DNA from: Variovorax boronicumulans
Lineage (GTDB): Bacteria; Pseudomonadota; Gammaproteobacteria; Burkholderiales; Burkholderiaceae_C
NCBI RefSeq assembly: GCF_007677875.1
Contig: NZ_VEDO01000001.1
Span: forward strand, 186,001 to 250,000
DNA length: 64,000 nt
Direction of reading: 5' to 3'
Part shown: piece after piece, positions 38,317 to 46,082 of the stretch
How positions within the stretch are numbered: position 1 is the first letter of the stretch
Layout of the letters: each line of letters starts with the position of its first letter
Made by a program: the position numbers and the translations under genes
Notes under the pieces: model-generated
Seen by the model: only the letters and a program-made list of their open reading frames with translations
Database searches by the model: none
Told to the model about the DNA's origin: nothing

Positions 38317-38883
38317 CTACGCGGCCACGGGAACCGCGGGGGCGCCGGGCACCGCGGGAAGCCAATGCGCCAATTCGCTCAAGTGTCCGATCATGTGCTC
38401 CTCGGGGCTGAAGACGTGGCCAGGCTCGAAGCGCACACAGGCGCCAACCCCCGCAGCCTCCCCCGCCTGGATGTCTGTGAGGTTGTCACCCAGCAGAACG
38501 CTGCGTGCAAGGTCCAGGCCATGGTCCTGTGCGGCCTTCAGCACCATGCCCGGCCCCGGTTTGCGCATCGGAGAATGGCGACGGTAGGGGCCGACGCCAT
38601 GCGTCGGATGGTCAGGGCAGAAGTACACCTGGGTGATCGGCGCGCCGTGCCGTTCGAACTCGGCGAGCATCCAACGCGTCAGTGCGTGGAATGCTTCCTC
38701 GGTGTAATAGCCGCGGCCGATGCCGGCCTGGTTGGTCACGACGAATAGGCTGTAGCCGCGTGCGCGCGCCAGCCGGCACAGTTCGAAGATGCCGTCCATG
38801 AAATCGAACTGCTCGACGCGGTGGACATAGCCATGGTCCACGTTGATGACGCCGTCGCGGTCCAGAAACAGTGCGGGCTTCAT
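38317..38883 (-). CDS. gmhB: D-glycero-D-manno-heptose 1,7-bisphosphate phosphatase
   Basis: GmhB removes the C7 phosphate of heptose 1,7-bisphosphate. The 188-residue HAD phosphatase shows the catalytic FLDRDGVINVD, VTNQAGIGRGYYTEE, the zinc-site Cys/His region YFCPDHPTHGVGPYRR and RKPGPGMV, and LLGDNLTDIQAGEAAG. The start overlaps the stop of the guanylyltransferase gene by 4 bp. It acts between the kinase and the nucleotidyltransferase in the neighbouring genes. Confidence 0.93.
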   Translation of the reverse strand: MKPALFLDRDGVINVDHGYVHRVEQFDFMDGIFELCRLARARGYSLFVVTNQAGIGRGYYTEEAFHALTRWMLAEFERHGAPITQVYFCPDHPTHGVGPYRRHSPMRKPGPGMVLKAAQDHGLDLARSVLLGDNLTDIQAGEAAGVGACVRFEPGHVFSPEEHMIGHLSELAHWLPAVPGAPAVPVAA

Positions 38884-39614
38884 GGGCGGTCGGCTGGCGC
38901 TGATGCGGCTGGCGGACGGGCGGCCAGGCCGGGGAGCTCCCGGTTGGCCCGGTCATAGTCGTCCGGAACGCCAATGTCGATGAAGTACGCATCGACCACG
39001 TGGGCGCGGGGGCGTAGACGGTCGACATGGCGCTGCAGCAGGTCGCTTTCGAAGGAGAACCGACCGTCCAGGCCCAACTCGGTGAACAGGCTCGGGCGCA
39101 GCAGGTAGATGCCGGCATTGATCAGCCCCGGTGCCGCCGGACCGCGCGGCAGGAATGCGGTCACCCGGCCATCCTCGGTGCGGATCGCGCCGTAGCGGCC
39201 AGCGTCGTCCACCTGGCGCAGCACCATGGCCAGGGCCTCGGGTGCGCGCGCGTACCAGTCCACCAGAGCGGGCAGTTCGAGGTCGAGCAGCGTGTCGCCG
39301 TTGAGCACGAGCGTTGGCACATCGGCCGCACCATGCAGCGCATGGGCGATGGCGCCACCGGTGCCAAGGGGTTCGGCCTCAACGGCATAGTCCAGCGGCA
39401 TGCCATCGAAGTCCTTGCCGAAGAACGACTGGATCAGGTCGGCCCGGTAGCCGACCGACAACGTCACCGCATCGACGACGCCGGATGCCTTCAGCCGCTC
39501 CAGCAGGTAGGCCAGGAACGGGCGGCCTGCGATGGGCGCCATGGGCTTGGGCAGGTCGGGCACGCGTTCGCGCAGCCGCGTGCCCAGGCCGCCAGCCAGC
39601 ACCACGGCCTTCAT
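38880..39614 (-). CDS. hddC: Heptose-1-phosphate guanylyltransferase (HddC/WcbM-like)
   Basis: A 244-residue nucleotidyltransferase with the sugar-1-phosphate signature LAGGLGTRLRERVPDLPKPM and APIAGRPFLAYLLERL, then VLNGDTLLDLE and the C-terminal YFIDIGVPDDYDRA. By its place among gmhA, the GHMP kinase and gmhB it should make GDP-D-glycero-alpha-D-manno-heptose, as HddC or WcbM do. Sequence alone cannot separate it from other NTP-sugar transferases; the gene context decides. The ATG at 39614 overlaps the gmhA stop by 4 bp. Confidence 0.85.
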   Translation of the reverse strand: MKAVVLAGGLGTRLRERVPDLPKPMAPIAGRPFLAYLLERLKASGVVDAVTLSVGYRADLIQSFFGKDFDGMPLDYAVEAEPLGTGGAIAHALHGAADVPTLVLNGDTLLDLELPALVDWYARAPEALAMVLRQVDDAGRYGAIRTEDGRVTAFLPRGPAAPGLINAGIYLLRPSLFTELGLDGRFSFESDLLQRHVDRLRPRAHVVDAYFIDIGVPDDYDRANRELPGLAARPPAASAPADRP

Positions 39615-40198
39615 GCGGGGGAGCGCGGAAACATGGCCACCTCGATGAGCCCGCACAGGATGTGGCCGCAGACGATGTGCCCTTCCTGGATCTTCGGGGT
39701 GCTGACAGACGGAATTTCCAGGCAGAGATCGACCACTTCGGTGATGCGTGCGCGCTGCATGCCGGTCATGCCCACGGTGACCAGGCCTTGCTGGCGACCT
39801 TGCTCCAACGCCGCCAGCACGTTGGGCGACTTGCCGGACGTGGAGATGCCGATCAGCACATCGCCAGCCTGGCCGACGGCCTGGACCTGGCGGGCGAACA
39901 GGTGGACATAGCCGTAGTCGTTGCCGATGGCCGTCAGCACCGAGGTGTCGGTGGTCAGCGCAAAGGCCGGCAAGCCGGGCCGGTCGTACGCGAAACGGCT
40001 GACCATCTCGCCAGCCAGGTGTTGCGCATCGGCCGCGCTGCCGCCATTGCCCATGAAGAGCAGCTTGCGGCCGTTGCGCAATGCCGTGATGCAGCGTTCG
40101 GCGATGTCGGCCAGCGTCGCCTGCAACCGATCATCGGCCCGCAGGGCCTGGATCACGTCCGCGCTTTGCTTCAACTGTTCCTGAATGTCCTGCAGCAT
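39611..40198 (-). CDS. gmhA: Sedoheptulose-7-phosphate isomerase
   Basis: GmhA converts sedoheptulose 7-phosphate to D-glycero-D-manno-heptose 7-phosphate, the first step of heptose nucleotide synthesis. The 195-residue SIS-domain protein has LLFMGNGGSAADAQHLAGEM, SRFAYDRPGLPAFALTTDTS, LIGISTSGKSPNVLAAL and the C-terminal EGHIVCGHILCGLIE with metal-ligand residues. Its ATG shares a base with the kinase stop (TGATG). Ordinary and complete. Confidence 0.94.
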   Translation of the reverse strand: MLQDIQEQLKQSADVIQALRADDRLQATLADIAERCITALRNGRKLLFMGNGGSAADAQHLAGEMVSRFAYDRPGLPAFALTTDTSVLTAIGNDYGYVHLFARQVQAVGQAGDVLIGISTSGKSPNVLAALEQGRQQGLVTVGMTGMQRARITEVVDLCLEIPSVSTPKIQEGHIVCGHILCGLIEVAMFPRSPA

Positions 40199-41229
40199 CA
40201 GAGTCTCCAGCCTTGTGTTCCGTGGTGGGTGAAATGGCAGTTGCTGACCTGCCCGTCGAATGCGGACAGGCAGCGCACAACGTCCATACGCCGCTCGGGC
40301 GGCACGAAGAACATCATGAAGCCGCCACCGCCGGCGCCGGAGATCTTGCCGGCCGAAGCCCCAGCCGCCAGTGCGCTCTCGAAGATGTGCTCGATGTGCC
40401 CGTTCGACACCGTGCTGGCCGAACGCTTCTTGCTGGCCCACCCGGCCTGCATGGAGGCAATGAGTCCGCGGAAGTCCCCCTTGAGCAGGCATTCCTTCAT
40501 GACCACCGCCTCGCGTTTCATCGCGTGCATGGCTTCCAGCGCTGCGGACTGCCCGGCCGCGACGTTGTTGCTCTGGTCCGCGATGATGCGGGCCGACTCC
40601 CGGGAAACGCCGGTGTAGAACAGCAGCAGGGAGGCCTCCAGTTCGCAGGTGATCCAGTTCTTGATCCGCAGCGGGTTGATCACAGCCCGGTTGTCTGCGT
40701 AGAACTCCATGAAATTGAAACCGCCGAAGGTCGCCGCGTACTGGTCCTGGCGCCCGCCCTGCAAGCCGCAGTCCTCGCGCTCGATGCGAAACGCCATCAG
40801 CGCCAACGTGTAGTCGTCCAGTGGCAGGTTCAGCAGTTCGGCAAAGACCCGCAGCATCACCACGACCAGTGTCGAGGAAGAACCCAGGCCGGAACCGGCC
40901 GGGGCGTCGCAGAAGGTGGTGAGTTCCACGCCCATCGCCTGGCCGTCCCGGTGTTTGGCGACGATGCAGTTGTAGACCGCCTTGTGCAGATCGAGGCGGC
41001 CATCGAGCGCGTAACGGCTGGCCAGCGGCAATTCCAGCGATTGCTGCTGGTCGGTCGACACGAACCGCACGACCGGTTCGGACAGGGTCTTCACGACGGC
41101 GTAGGCGTAGCGATCGATCGTCACGTTCAGCACATTGCCGCCGTGCACGTCGCAATAGGGCGACACATCGGTGCCACCTCCGGCCAAACCCAGGCGCAAT
41201 GGCGCTCGCGCCCTGACAACGACAGTCAT
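40198..41229 (-). CDS. hddA: D-glycero-alpha-D-manno-heptose-7-phosphate kinase (GHMP family)
   Basis: A 343-residue GHMP kinase with the N-terminal RARAPLRLGLAGGGTDVSPY, the phosphate loop DAPAGSGLGSSSTLVVVML and C-terminal KISGAGGGGFMMFFVPPE. This layout equals HddA/WcbL, which phosphorylate heptose 7-phosphate at C1. It is followed by gmhA, hddC and gmhB with overlapping stops and starts, completing the GDP-heptose pathway. GGGGGAAA precedes the ATG at 41229. An upstream frame extension overlaps unlikely sequence and is ignored. Confidence 0.9.
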   Translation of the reverse strand: MTVVVRARAPLRLGLAGGGTDVSPYCDVHGGNVLNVTIDRYAYAVVKTLSEPVVRFVSTDQQQSLELPLASRYALDGRLDLHKAVYNCIVAKHRDGQAMGVELTTFCDAPAGSGLGSSSTLVVVMLRVFAELLNLPLDDYTLALMAFRIEREDCGLQGGRQDQYAATFGGFNFMEFYADNRAVINPLRIKNWITCELEASLLLFYTGVSRESARIIADQSNNVAAGQSAALEAMHAMKREAVVMKECLLKGDFRGLIASMQAGWASKKRSASTVSNGHIEHIFESALAAGASAGKISGAGGGGFMMFFVPPERRMDVVRCLSAFDGQVSNCHFTHHGTQGWRL

Positions 41230-41314
41230 TGGATTTCCCCCTGTTTCGGCCGGCTCGGCGGTCGGATGCGGCGCGATTATGCCGTCGCACCCCGGCCGCA
41301 GGACGTGCCGTGCG

Positions 41315-42826
41315 TCACGGCGGAGGGCACGGGAGACCCTCGGCACCGATCGCGCCAGGCGGCGAGCTCGGTCCGCGCGGTCGTCCGCAGAAATCGTCCG
41401 TTGCCGCGCGCGAGGTGGGCACCATGTCCGGAGCGCGGGACCAGCGCAGCTCCAGTGCGTCCGGGGCGGGCGTGAATGCGGCCAACGATCCGGTCTGGCT
41501 GGCCGCTTCCTCCGCCCATCCGCCCTCGCGTTGCCGAACGCGCCCTTCGTACCAGTTGCCATAGATCGCAGCGGAGGACGGGGTGTTGCGCACATCGATC
41601 CAACCGGTGTTGATCAGTGTGTTGTGCGCGACGATGGAGTTCTGCGCCCGGTTCATGTCGATGCCGGCATCGTTGCAATGGGCAATGACGTTGTTCACGA
41701 CGACGCCCTCGTTGTGCTCGAACTGGCATTGTTGGTCGCGGCAATAGGGGGTGCCGGTGCCACCGCCGCCCAGAGAGATGCCCACGCGGGCGCCAGAGCC
41801 CACCTTGGCACCCTTGGCCGAGATGTCCTGCCGCGTGCAGATCAGCAGATTGCGCTCGATCCGGCCCTGGAAGCTCGCACCCTTCATGAACAGACCGTAG
41901 GAGATCGCGTCGCCATCGCCCTTGATGAAGTTGGCGATCAGGTTGTCCGCCACCGTCCAGCGTGCGGCGGCCACCAGGTCGATCGGTGTCACGGGCAGAT
42001 GGGTGTCCCGCCGGCGCGTGTTCTCCAGCGTGTTGTATTGGATCAGTCCGTTGTCCGGGAACGTCCCAGGGTAGCCGTTGATCTTGATGTGGGCGTTGAA
42101 GTCGACCAAGCGGTTGTTGCGGATCACCGTGCTCCTGGCAGGCCCCACCACGTGGAAGGCGTGCTCGCAATTGCCGTCGGCGCTGCATTGCCCCTGGATC
42201 GACAGGTTCTCGAACACCCAGTAAGGCTGGGTGACGATGAAGCCTTCCATGGCGCTGGACTGCAGCACCACGCTCTGCGGCTTGGCGGCCCGCACCACGA
42301 TCGGTGCCTGCGCAGTGCCCGCCTGGCCGGTCTTGAGGTTGTCGCGCATGCTGTAGGTACCGGGCAGGATCTCGATCACCGTGCCGGGGCGCGCTTCGCG
42401 CATCGCCTCGGCGAGGAGAGCCATGCTCGAGACAGGCACGATCCTGCCGCCTTGCGGGTCTGCTGACTGTCCGGGGCGCGCAGCGACAGGCCGGCCGTCG
42501 GCATCGAAACGCACCGTCGGCAGCACCGTCTCTTGCGCGCCCTTGCCCAGGCTGGGCAGGGGGCCGGACGGAACCGGGCGTTCGAACCGCGCGCGCAGCA
42601 GGTCGATCGCAGGCAAGGCTAAGCTTTCGAGTCGCGTGTGGCCGTAGAGACGGCGCTCCACATAGCGCAGCAGTTCTCCTGGCATGCGGTCGAGCGTGCG
42701 GTACGCCCACCAGGCAGTGCCGCCCGCCGCTGTCAAGAGCAGCAGCGCCGTCACAGCCAGCCACAGCCCCCAGCGGGAGCGGCGCGAAGGGGGTGCGGGG
42801 GTGCGGGCGGTGGGTCTGCTGGGCAT
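41315..42826 (-). CDS. Membrane-anchored right-handed beta-helix protein (polysaccharide lyase/epimerase-like)
   Basis: About 503 residues from the ATG at 42826. A signal anchor (RWGLWLAVTALLLLTAAGG, residues about 17-35) is followed by a long periplasmic region with parallel beta-helix repeats: SMALLAEAMREARPGTVIEI, LPGTYSMRDNLKTGQAG, then coil after coil of the N-x-hydrophobic pattern (STVIRNNRLVDFNAHIKING, NGLIQYNTLENT, GVVVNNVIAHCNDAGIDMN, NSIVAHNTLINTGWIDV). This fits PL6-type alginate/chondroitin lyases or mannuronan epimerase-like proteins. Catalytic residues could not be assigned. Four Cys suggest disulphides. It lies upstream of the heptose genes and divergent from a GNAT gene. Confidence 0.75.
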   Translation of the reverse strand: MPSRPTARTPAPPSRRSRWGLWLAVTALLLLTAAGGTAWWAYRTLDRMPGELLRYVERRLYGHTRLESLALPAIDLLRARFERPVPSGPLPSLGKGAQETVLPTVRFDADGRPVAARPGQSADPQGGRIVPVSSMALLAEAMREARPGTVIEILPGTYSMRDNLKTGQAGTAQAPIVVRAAKPQSVVLQSSAMEGFIVTQPYWVFENLSIQGQCSADGNCEHAFHVVGPARSTVIRNNRLVDFNAHIKINGYPGTFPDNGLIQYNTLENTRRRDTHLPVTPIDLVAAARWTVADNLIANFIKGDGDAISYGLFMKGASFQGRIERNLLICTRQDISAKGAKVGSGARVGISLGGGGTGTPYCRDQQCQFEHNEGVVVNNVIAHCNDAGIDMNRAQNSIVAHNTLINTGWIDVRNTPSSAAIYGNWYEGRVRQREGGWAEEAASQTGSLAAFTPAPDALELRWSRAPDMVPTSRAATDDFCGRPRGPSSPPGAIGAEGLPCPPP

Positions 42827-42885
42827 GTCGGATCTTTCGGGCCGGTCGGCGTTGGCCCGAGCTGGGCACCGGGACAATAGCAGTT

Positions 42886-43977
42886 ATGCACCAGCATTTT
42901 GCCGACACCGAGGGCCAGGTCGAATTCACCAGCAGCTTCGCGCGGGCGCGTTCCCTGGCGGCGTCGTCGCTTGCCTGCAGCAGCACGCCCTCCGAGCTGT
43001 TCGAAACGCTGGACTGGTTCGGGCACCTGGCCGCTTGCGGATTTGCCGAGCCTGTCGACGTCGTGCTGTTGTGCGCATGGAGCCCGCAGCGTGGCCGCGC
43101 CTTGGTGGTGCCGATGGCGCAGCGGCGCGGCCATCCCGGGCTGCGCAGCCTGAGCAACTATTACAGCAGCCTCTTCGGCGCCGTCGGTGACGTCGACGAC
43201 GCTGGCCTGTGGCTCCTGGCAGCGCGCGCGCTGCGCGGCCATGCCCACGGTGCCATGCTGGACTTCATGCCGCTGGCGCGCGATGCTGCGTTCGTGACGC
43301 AGGCGCAGTCGGCACTGCGCAACGTGGGCTATGCCATCGGAAGCTACCACGCGTTCGGCAACTGGTACTTGCCATGCGCGGGCTTGTCGTACGAAGACTA
43401 TGTCCAGAGCCTGCCGTCCAAGCTGCGCAACCTGTTGTCGCGCGCGCAGAGACGGCTCGCGCGGACGGGCAATGCGCAGCTGACGATCCACACCGGTCCG
43501 CCAGGCCCGGAGCTGGAGCAGGCCATTGCAGACTTCACCCAGGTGTACGCGTCCAGTTGGAAGCAACCCGAACCTTGCGAGGACTTCGTGCCCGGACTCG
43601 TTCGTCTGGCCGCCACGGCAGGCTGGCTGCGCCTGGGCATCCTGCACGTGGCGGGCAAACCGGTTGCGGCCCAGCTGTGGATGGTCGTGGGCGGCAAGGC
43701 CAACATCTACAAACTCGCTTACGTGCAGGGATTCGAGCGGCTGTCGCCGGGGACCGTGCTGACGGCGGCGTTGATGGCGCGGGTGCTGGATGTGGACCGG
43801 GTGGCCGAGGTGGATTACCTGACGGGAGACGATGCCTACAAGCGCGACTGGATGCGGGAGCGGCGCGAGCGCATCGGCTTGCTGGCGTTCGACCTGAAGC
43901 GCTGGCACGGTCTGGCCGGCGCAGCGCGGCACTTCGGCGCAGGCGTGTTGCGCCGTCTGCGACCGCGCCCGGACTGA
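42886..43977 (+). CDS. GNAT/FemAB-like acyltransferase (CelD-type, Acetyltransf_6)
   Basis: A 363-residue protein with a C-terminal GNAT domain of the CelD/BcsL kind. Seen: TPSELFETLDWFGHLAACGF, YYSSLFGAVGD, the central SYEDYVQSLPSKLRNLLSRA and RRLARTG, and the C-terminal LHVAGKPVAAQLWMVVGGKA, YKLAYVQGFERLSPGTVL and EVDYLTGDDAYKRDW, which match Acetyltransf_6. It is the second FemAB-like gene of the locus. Starts 59 bp from the divergent beta-helix gene and is convergent with the hydrolase pair. Donor and acceptor unknown. Confidence 0.75.
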   Translation: MHQHFADTEGQVEFTSSFARARSLAASSLACSSTPSELFETLDWFGHLAACGFAEPVDVVLLCAWSPQRGRALVVPMAQRRGHPGLRSLSNYYSSLFGAVGDVDDAGLWLLAARALRGHAHGAMLDFMPLARDAAFVTQAQSALRNVGYAIGSYHAFGNWYLPCAGLSYEDYVQSLPSKLRNLLSRAQRRLARTGNAQLTIHTGPPGPELEQAIADFTQVYASSWKQPEPCEDFVPGLVRLAATAGWLRLGILHVAGKPVAAQLWMVVGGKANIYKLAYVQGFERLSPGTVLTAALMARVLDVDRVAEVDYLTGDDAYKRDWMRERRERIGLLAFDLKRWHGLAGAARHFGAGVLRRLRPRPD

Positions 43978-43998
43978 TGGGGCGCTGCCGCTGCTGGC

Positions 43999-44871
43999 TC
44001 AGGATGCGGCCGCCAGGCGCAGCCATTGCAAGGTCAGCGTCTCAACCTGCTGGCTGGCCCGGGGATCCGAGAAGGTGTGGTCTGCCTCTTCGAGCGCATG
44101 CCATTGCACCGCCGGTGACCGGCCGGCGACGGACCAGGAGGGCCGGGCGCGCACGTGGTCGTCGAATTCCCTTGCGGTCCAGTCCCGGCCGCTGAGGACG
44201 ACGCACAGCGTCCCATCGAAGGCAGTCCACCCCCGCTCCATGCGGTCCTGGTAGGACAGCGTGCCGGCCGAGGCTGCAGCCGGTTGCCACAACCGCCGCA
44301 GTTGGCCCGCGGCCTCGCGCAACGCGGACAGGCCGACGCCACCGCGCAGCAGCTTGCGCCAGAACGCTGGCTGCAGCAGGCGGTCCCGGTAGTAGTGCTT
44401 GACGCGGGTCTGGGCCAGGCTTTGTTCGGAGCGGACCCAGGGATTGAGAAGACACAGGGCCCGCACCCGGGCGTCGCGCGTCGCGTCCAGGTAGAGCAGG
44501 GCAGCGGACGCGCCGTCGCACAGCCCCCACAGCGCCACCGTGCGCACGGTAGGAGCCGCGCGGCACAGTGCGTCGACGGCAGCGCCGATGTCCGGAACGC
44601 AGGCATCGAAGCCAGGCGCTTCGCCTGTGCTGTCGCCCATGCCGCGCATGTCGAAGCGCAACACGGCATGGCCATCGCGCGCCAACCGGCGTGCCAGCTG
44701 CACGAACTGGCGGTGGCTGCCCACGCGGTACTGGGGCCCACCCACGAGGATTACCACGCCTTGCACGGGCGCAGGGGCGTGGGCAGCGGGCGCGGCCAGA
44801 ACGCCTTGCAGCCACTCGTTCGCACAGGGGAAGCCCAGCGCGGTTTCCACGGGCTCGCTCGGGCCGGTCAC
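43999..44871 (-). CDS. Exosortase A-associated hydrolase 1 (alpha/beta hydrolase)
   Basis: A 290-residue alpha/beta hydrolase (TIGR03100-like). Motifs: VVILVGGPQYRVGSHRQFVQ, VLRFDMRGMGDSTGEAPGFD, and the nucleophile-elbow region VALWGLCDGASAALLYLDA, where the usual GxSxG is replaced by GLCDG, placing Cys at the Ser position. The late His is in EEADHTFSDP. The family is found only with exosortase A; the substrate is unknown. Start overlaps the hydrolase 2 stop by 4 bp. Confidence 0.88.
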   Translation of the reverse strand: MTGPSEPVETALGFPCANEWLQGVLAAPAAHAPAPVQGVVILVGGPQYRVGSHRQFVQLARRLARDGHAVLRFDMRGMGDSTGEAPGFDACVPDIGAAVDALCRAAPTVRTVALWGLCDGASAALLYLDATRDARVRALCLLNPWVRSEQSLAQTRVKHYYRDRLLQPAFWRKLLRGGVGLSALREAAGQLRRLWQPAAASAGTLSYQDRMERGWTAFDGTLCVVLSGRDWTAREFDDHVRARPSWSVAGRSPAVQWHALEEADHTFSDPRASQQVETLTLQWLRLAAAS

Positions 44872-45725
44872 TCTGACGCGCTTTCGGGGCTGCGCGCGGA
44901 CATGGTCAGCGCCTGCAGCGTCGCTTCGAGCAAGGCTGGCGCTTCTTCGATCTCGGTGGACTGCCAGAACGCGGGTCCTTGCACGGCGCCGGACTGCGTC
45001 AGCCAGCCGGCACCTTGCCAGGCTTGCAGCGTGCGAAGACCACCGGGACTGAGGCCGGCAGCGTGCGCTGCAGATGTTTCCAACCAGACCAGGCGCGGCG
45101 TTGTCGCGACTGGTGCGACCGGGTCGAGCCGGCTGGCACGCAGGCCGGCCGCCATTGCCGGTGCCAGGCTATAGCCGGCGACATCCACGGCGCGACCTTC
45201 TGCCAGTTCCTGCTGCAGCGCGGCCATCGCTCCCTGGCCCGCCCCTGCAGAGGTTGCCAGCAGGTCTGCCGCCAGTCGTAGGCGCAGGAACTGCTGCAGC
45301 TGCTGGGCGCCGGACGTGAACGAAGCCTGCCAGAACAGCAGATGACAGGCGAGGGCCTGTTGGCGCAGGTAGTCGGCGGCGAGCAGACAGCCCAGCCGCA
45401 AGCCCCACAGCCACAGCGGGCCGCGGCCAGTTTGTCGTTCGAGCCATGATCGCGCCGCGTCCACATCTTCGAGCCAATGCGCCCAGGTCGCATCGCGAAA
45501 GTCGCCGGCGCTGTCGCCGCAACCCAGCAGGTCGAACTGGAGGACGGCGTAGCCCGCCTGCGCCAGCTGGCGTGCCTGCAGCGCAGCCATGCGCCGCGTG
45601 CGGTTCAGTTCTTCGGCGAACGGGTGAAGGTACAGCACCTGCCCCCGGGCCTCGCCCTGTGGCGCATGGAACAACGCATAGCGCGGGCCGTGCGGCGTCG
45701 GAAGGTAGAAGCCGTGCGGCGTCAC
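44868..45725 (-). CDS. Exosortase A-associated hydrolase 2 (alpha/beta hydrolase)
   Basis: A 285-residue alpha/beta-hydrolase-fold protein (TIGR03101-like). It begins HGFYLPTPHGPRYALFHAP, then VLYLHPFAEELNRTRRMAAL and VLQFDLLGCGDSAGDFRDAT. The position of the nucleophile elbow reads LWLWGLRLGCLLAADYL, which lacks the G-x-S-x-G serine, so catalysis is doubtful unless another residue serves. It lies between the acyl carrier protein gene and hydrolase 1; all three are probably co-transcribed. Confidence 0.87.
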   Translation of the reverse strand: MTPHGFYLPTPHGPRYALFHAPQGEARGQVLYLHPFAEELNRTRRMAALQARQLAQAGYAVLQFDLLGCGDSAGDFRDATWAHWLEDVDAARSWLERQTGRGPLWLWGLRLGCLLAADYLRQQALACHLLFWQASFTSGAQQLQQFLRLRLAADLLATSAGAGQGAMAALQQELAEGRAVDVAGYSLAPAMAAGLRASRLDPVAPVATTPRLVWLETSAAHAAGLSPGGLRTLQAWQGAGWLTQSGAVQGPAFWQSTEIEEAPALLEATLQALTMSARSPESASE

Positions 45726-45743
45726 CGTGTGCGCGCCGGCTGC

Positions 45744-45995
45744 TCAGCGCTGCATCTGGGCGTCGACGAAGTCGGCCAGCGCGCCCGGGGTCGCGAACAC
45801 TTCGGCGTCCAGCTCGTCATCGGGCAGCACGATGCCGAAATGGCTCTCCAGCGCTCCGATCAGAGTGACCACGGCCATGGAATCCAGTTCAGGAACAGCG
45901 CCCAGCAAGGGGGCGTGGGGATCCATGCGCAGCGCCCGCCCTCCCATCGACAGGGATTCATCGAGGATGCGCAGGACGTCGGGCAGGGCGGACAT
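45744..45995 (-). CDS. Acyl carrier protein, exosortase A-associated
   Basis: An 83-residue carrier protein. The phosphopantetheine site is Ser39 in the PELDSMAVV motif (DS-hydrophobic), followed by GALESHFGIVLPDDEL, the classic helix III region of acyl or peptidyl carriers. I use the ATG at 45995; the upstream TTG at 46025 is less likely. It is divergent from the acyl-CoA ligase gene, with 87 bp between them, and first in a carrier-hydrolase 2-hydrolase 1 unit. It should receive an acyl or aminoacyl group from the ligase. Confidence 0.88.
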   Translation of the reverse strand: MSALPDVLRILDESLSMGGRALRMDPHAPLLGAVPELDSMAVVTLIGALESHFGIVLPDDELDAEVFATPGALADFVDAQMQR

Positions 45996-46082
45996 GGGCG
46001 GGAACTCTCGCAAGGGGGGACGCAAGGTGGCCGGCCGATTCTAGAGACGTGGCGTGCCATGGCTGCGTGCGATACTTTTCCG

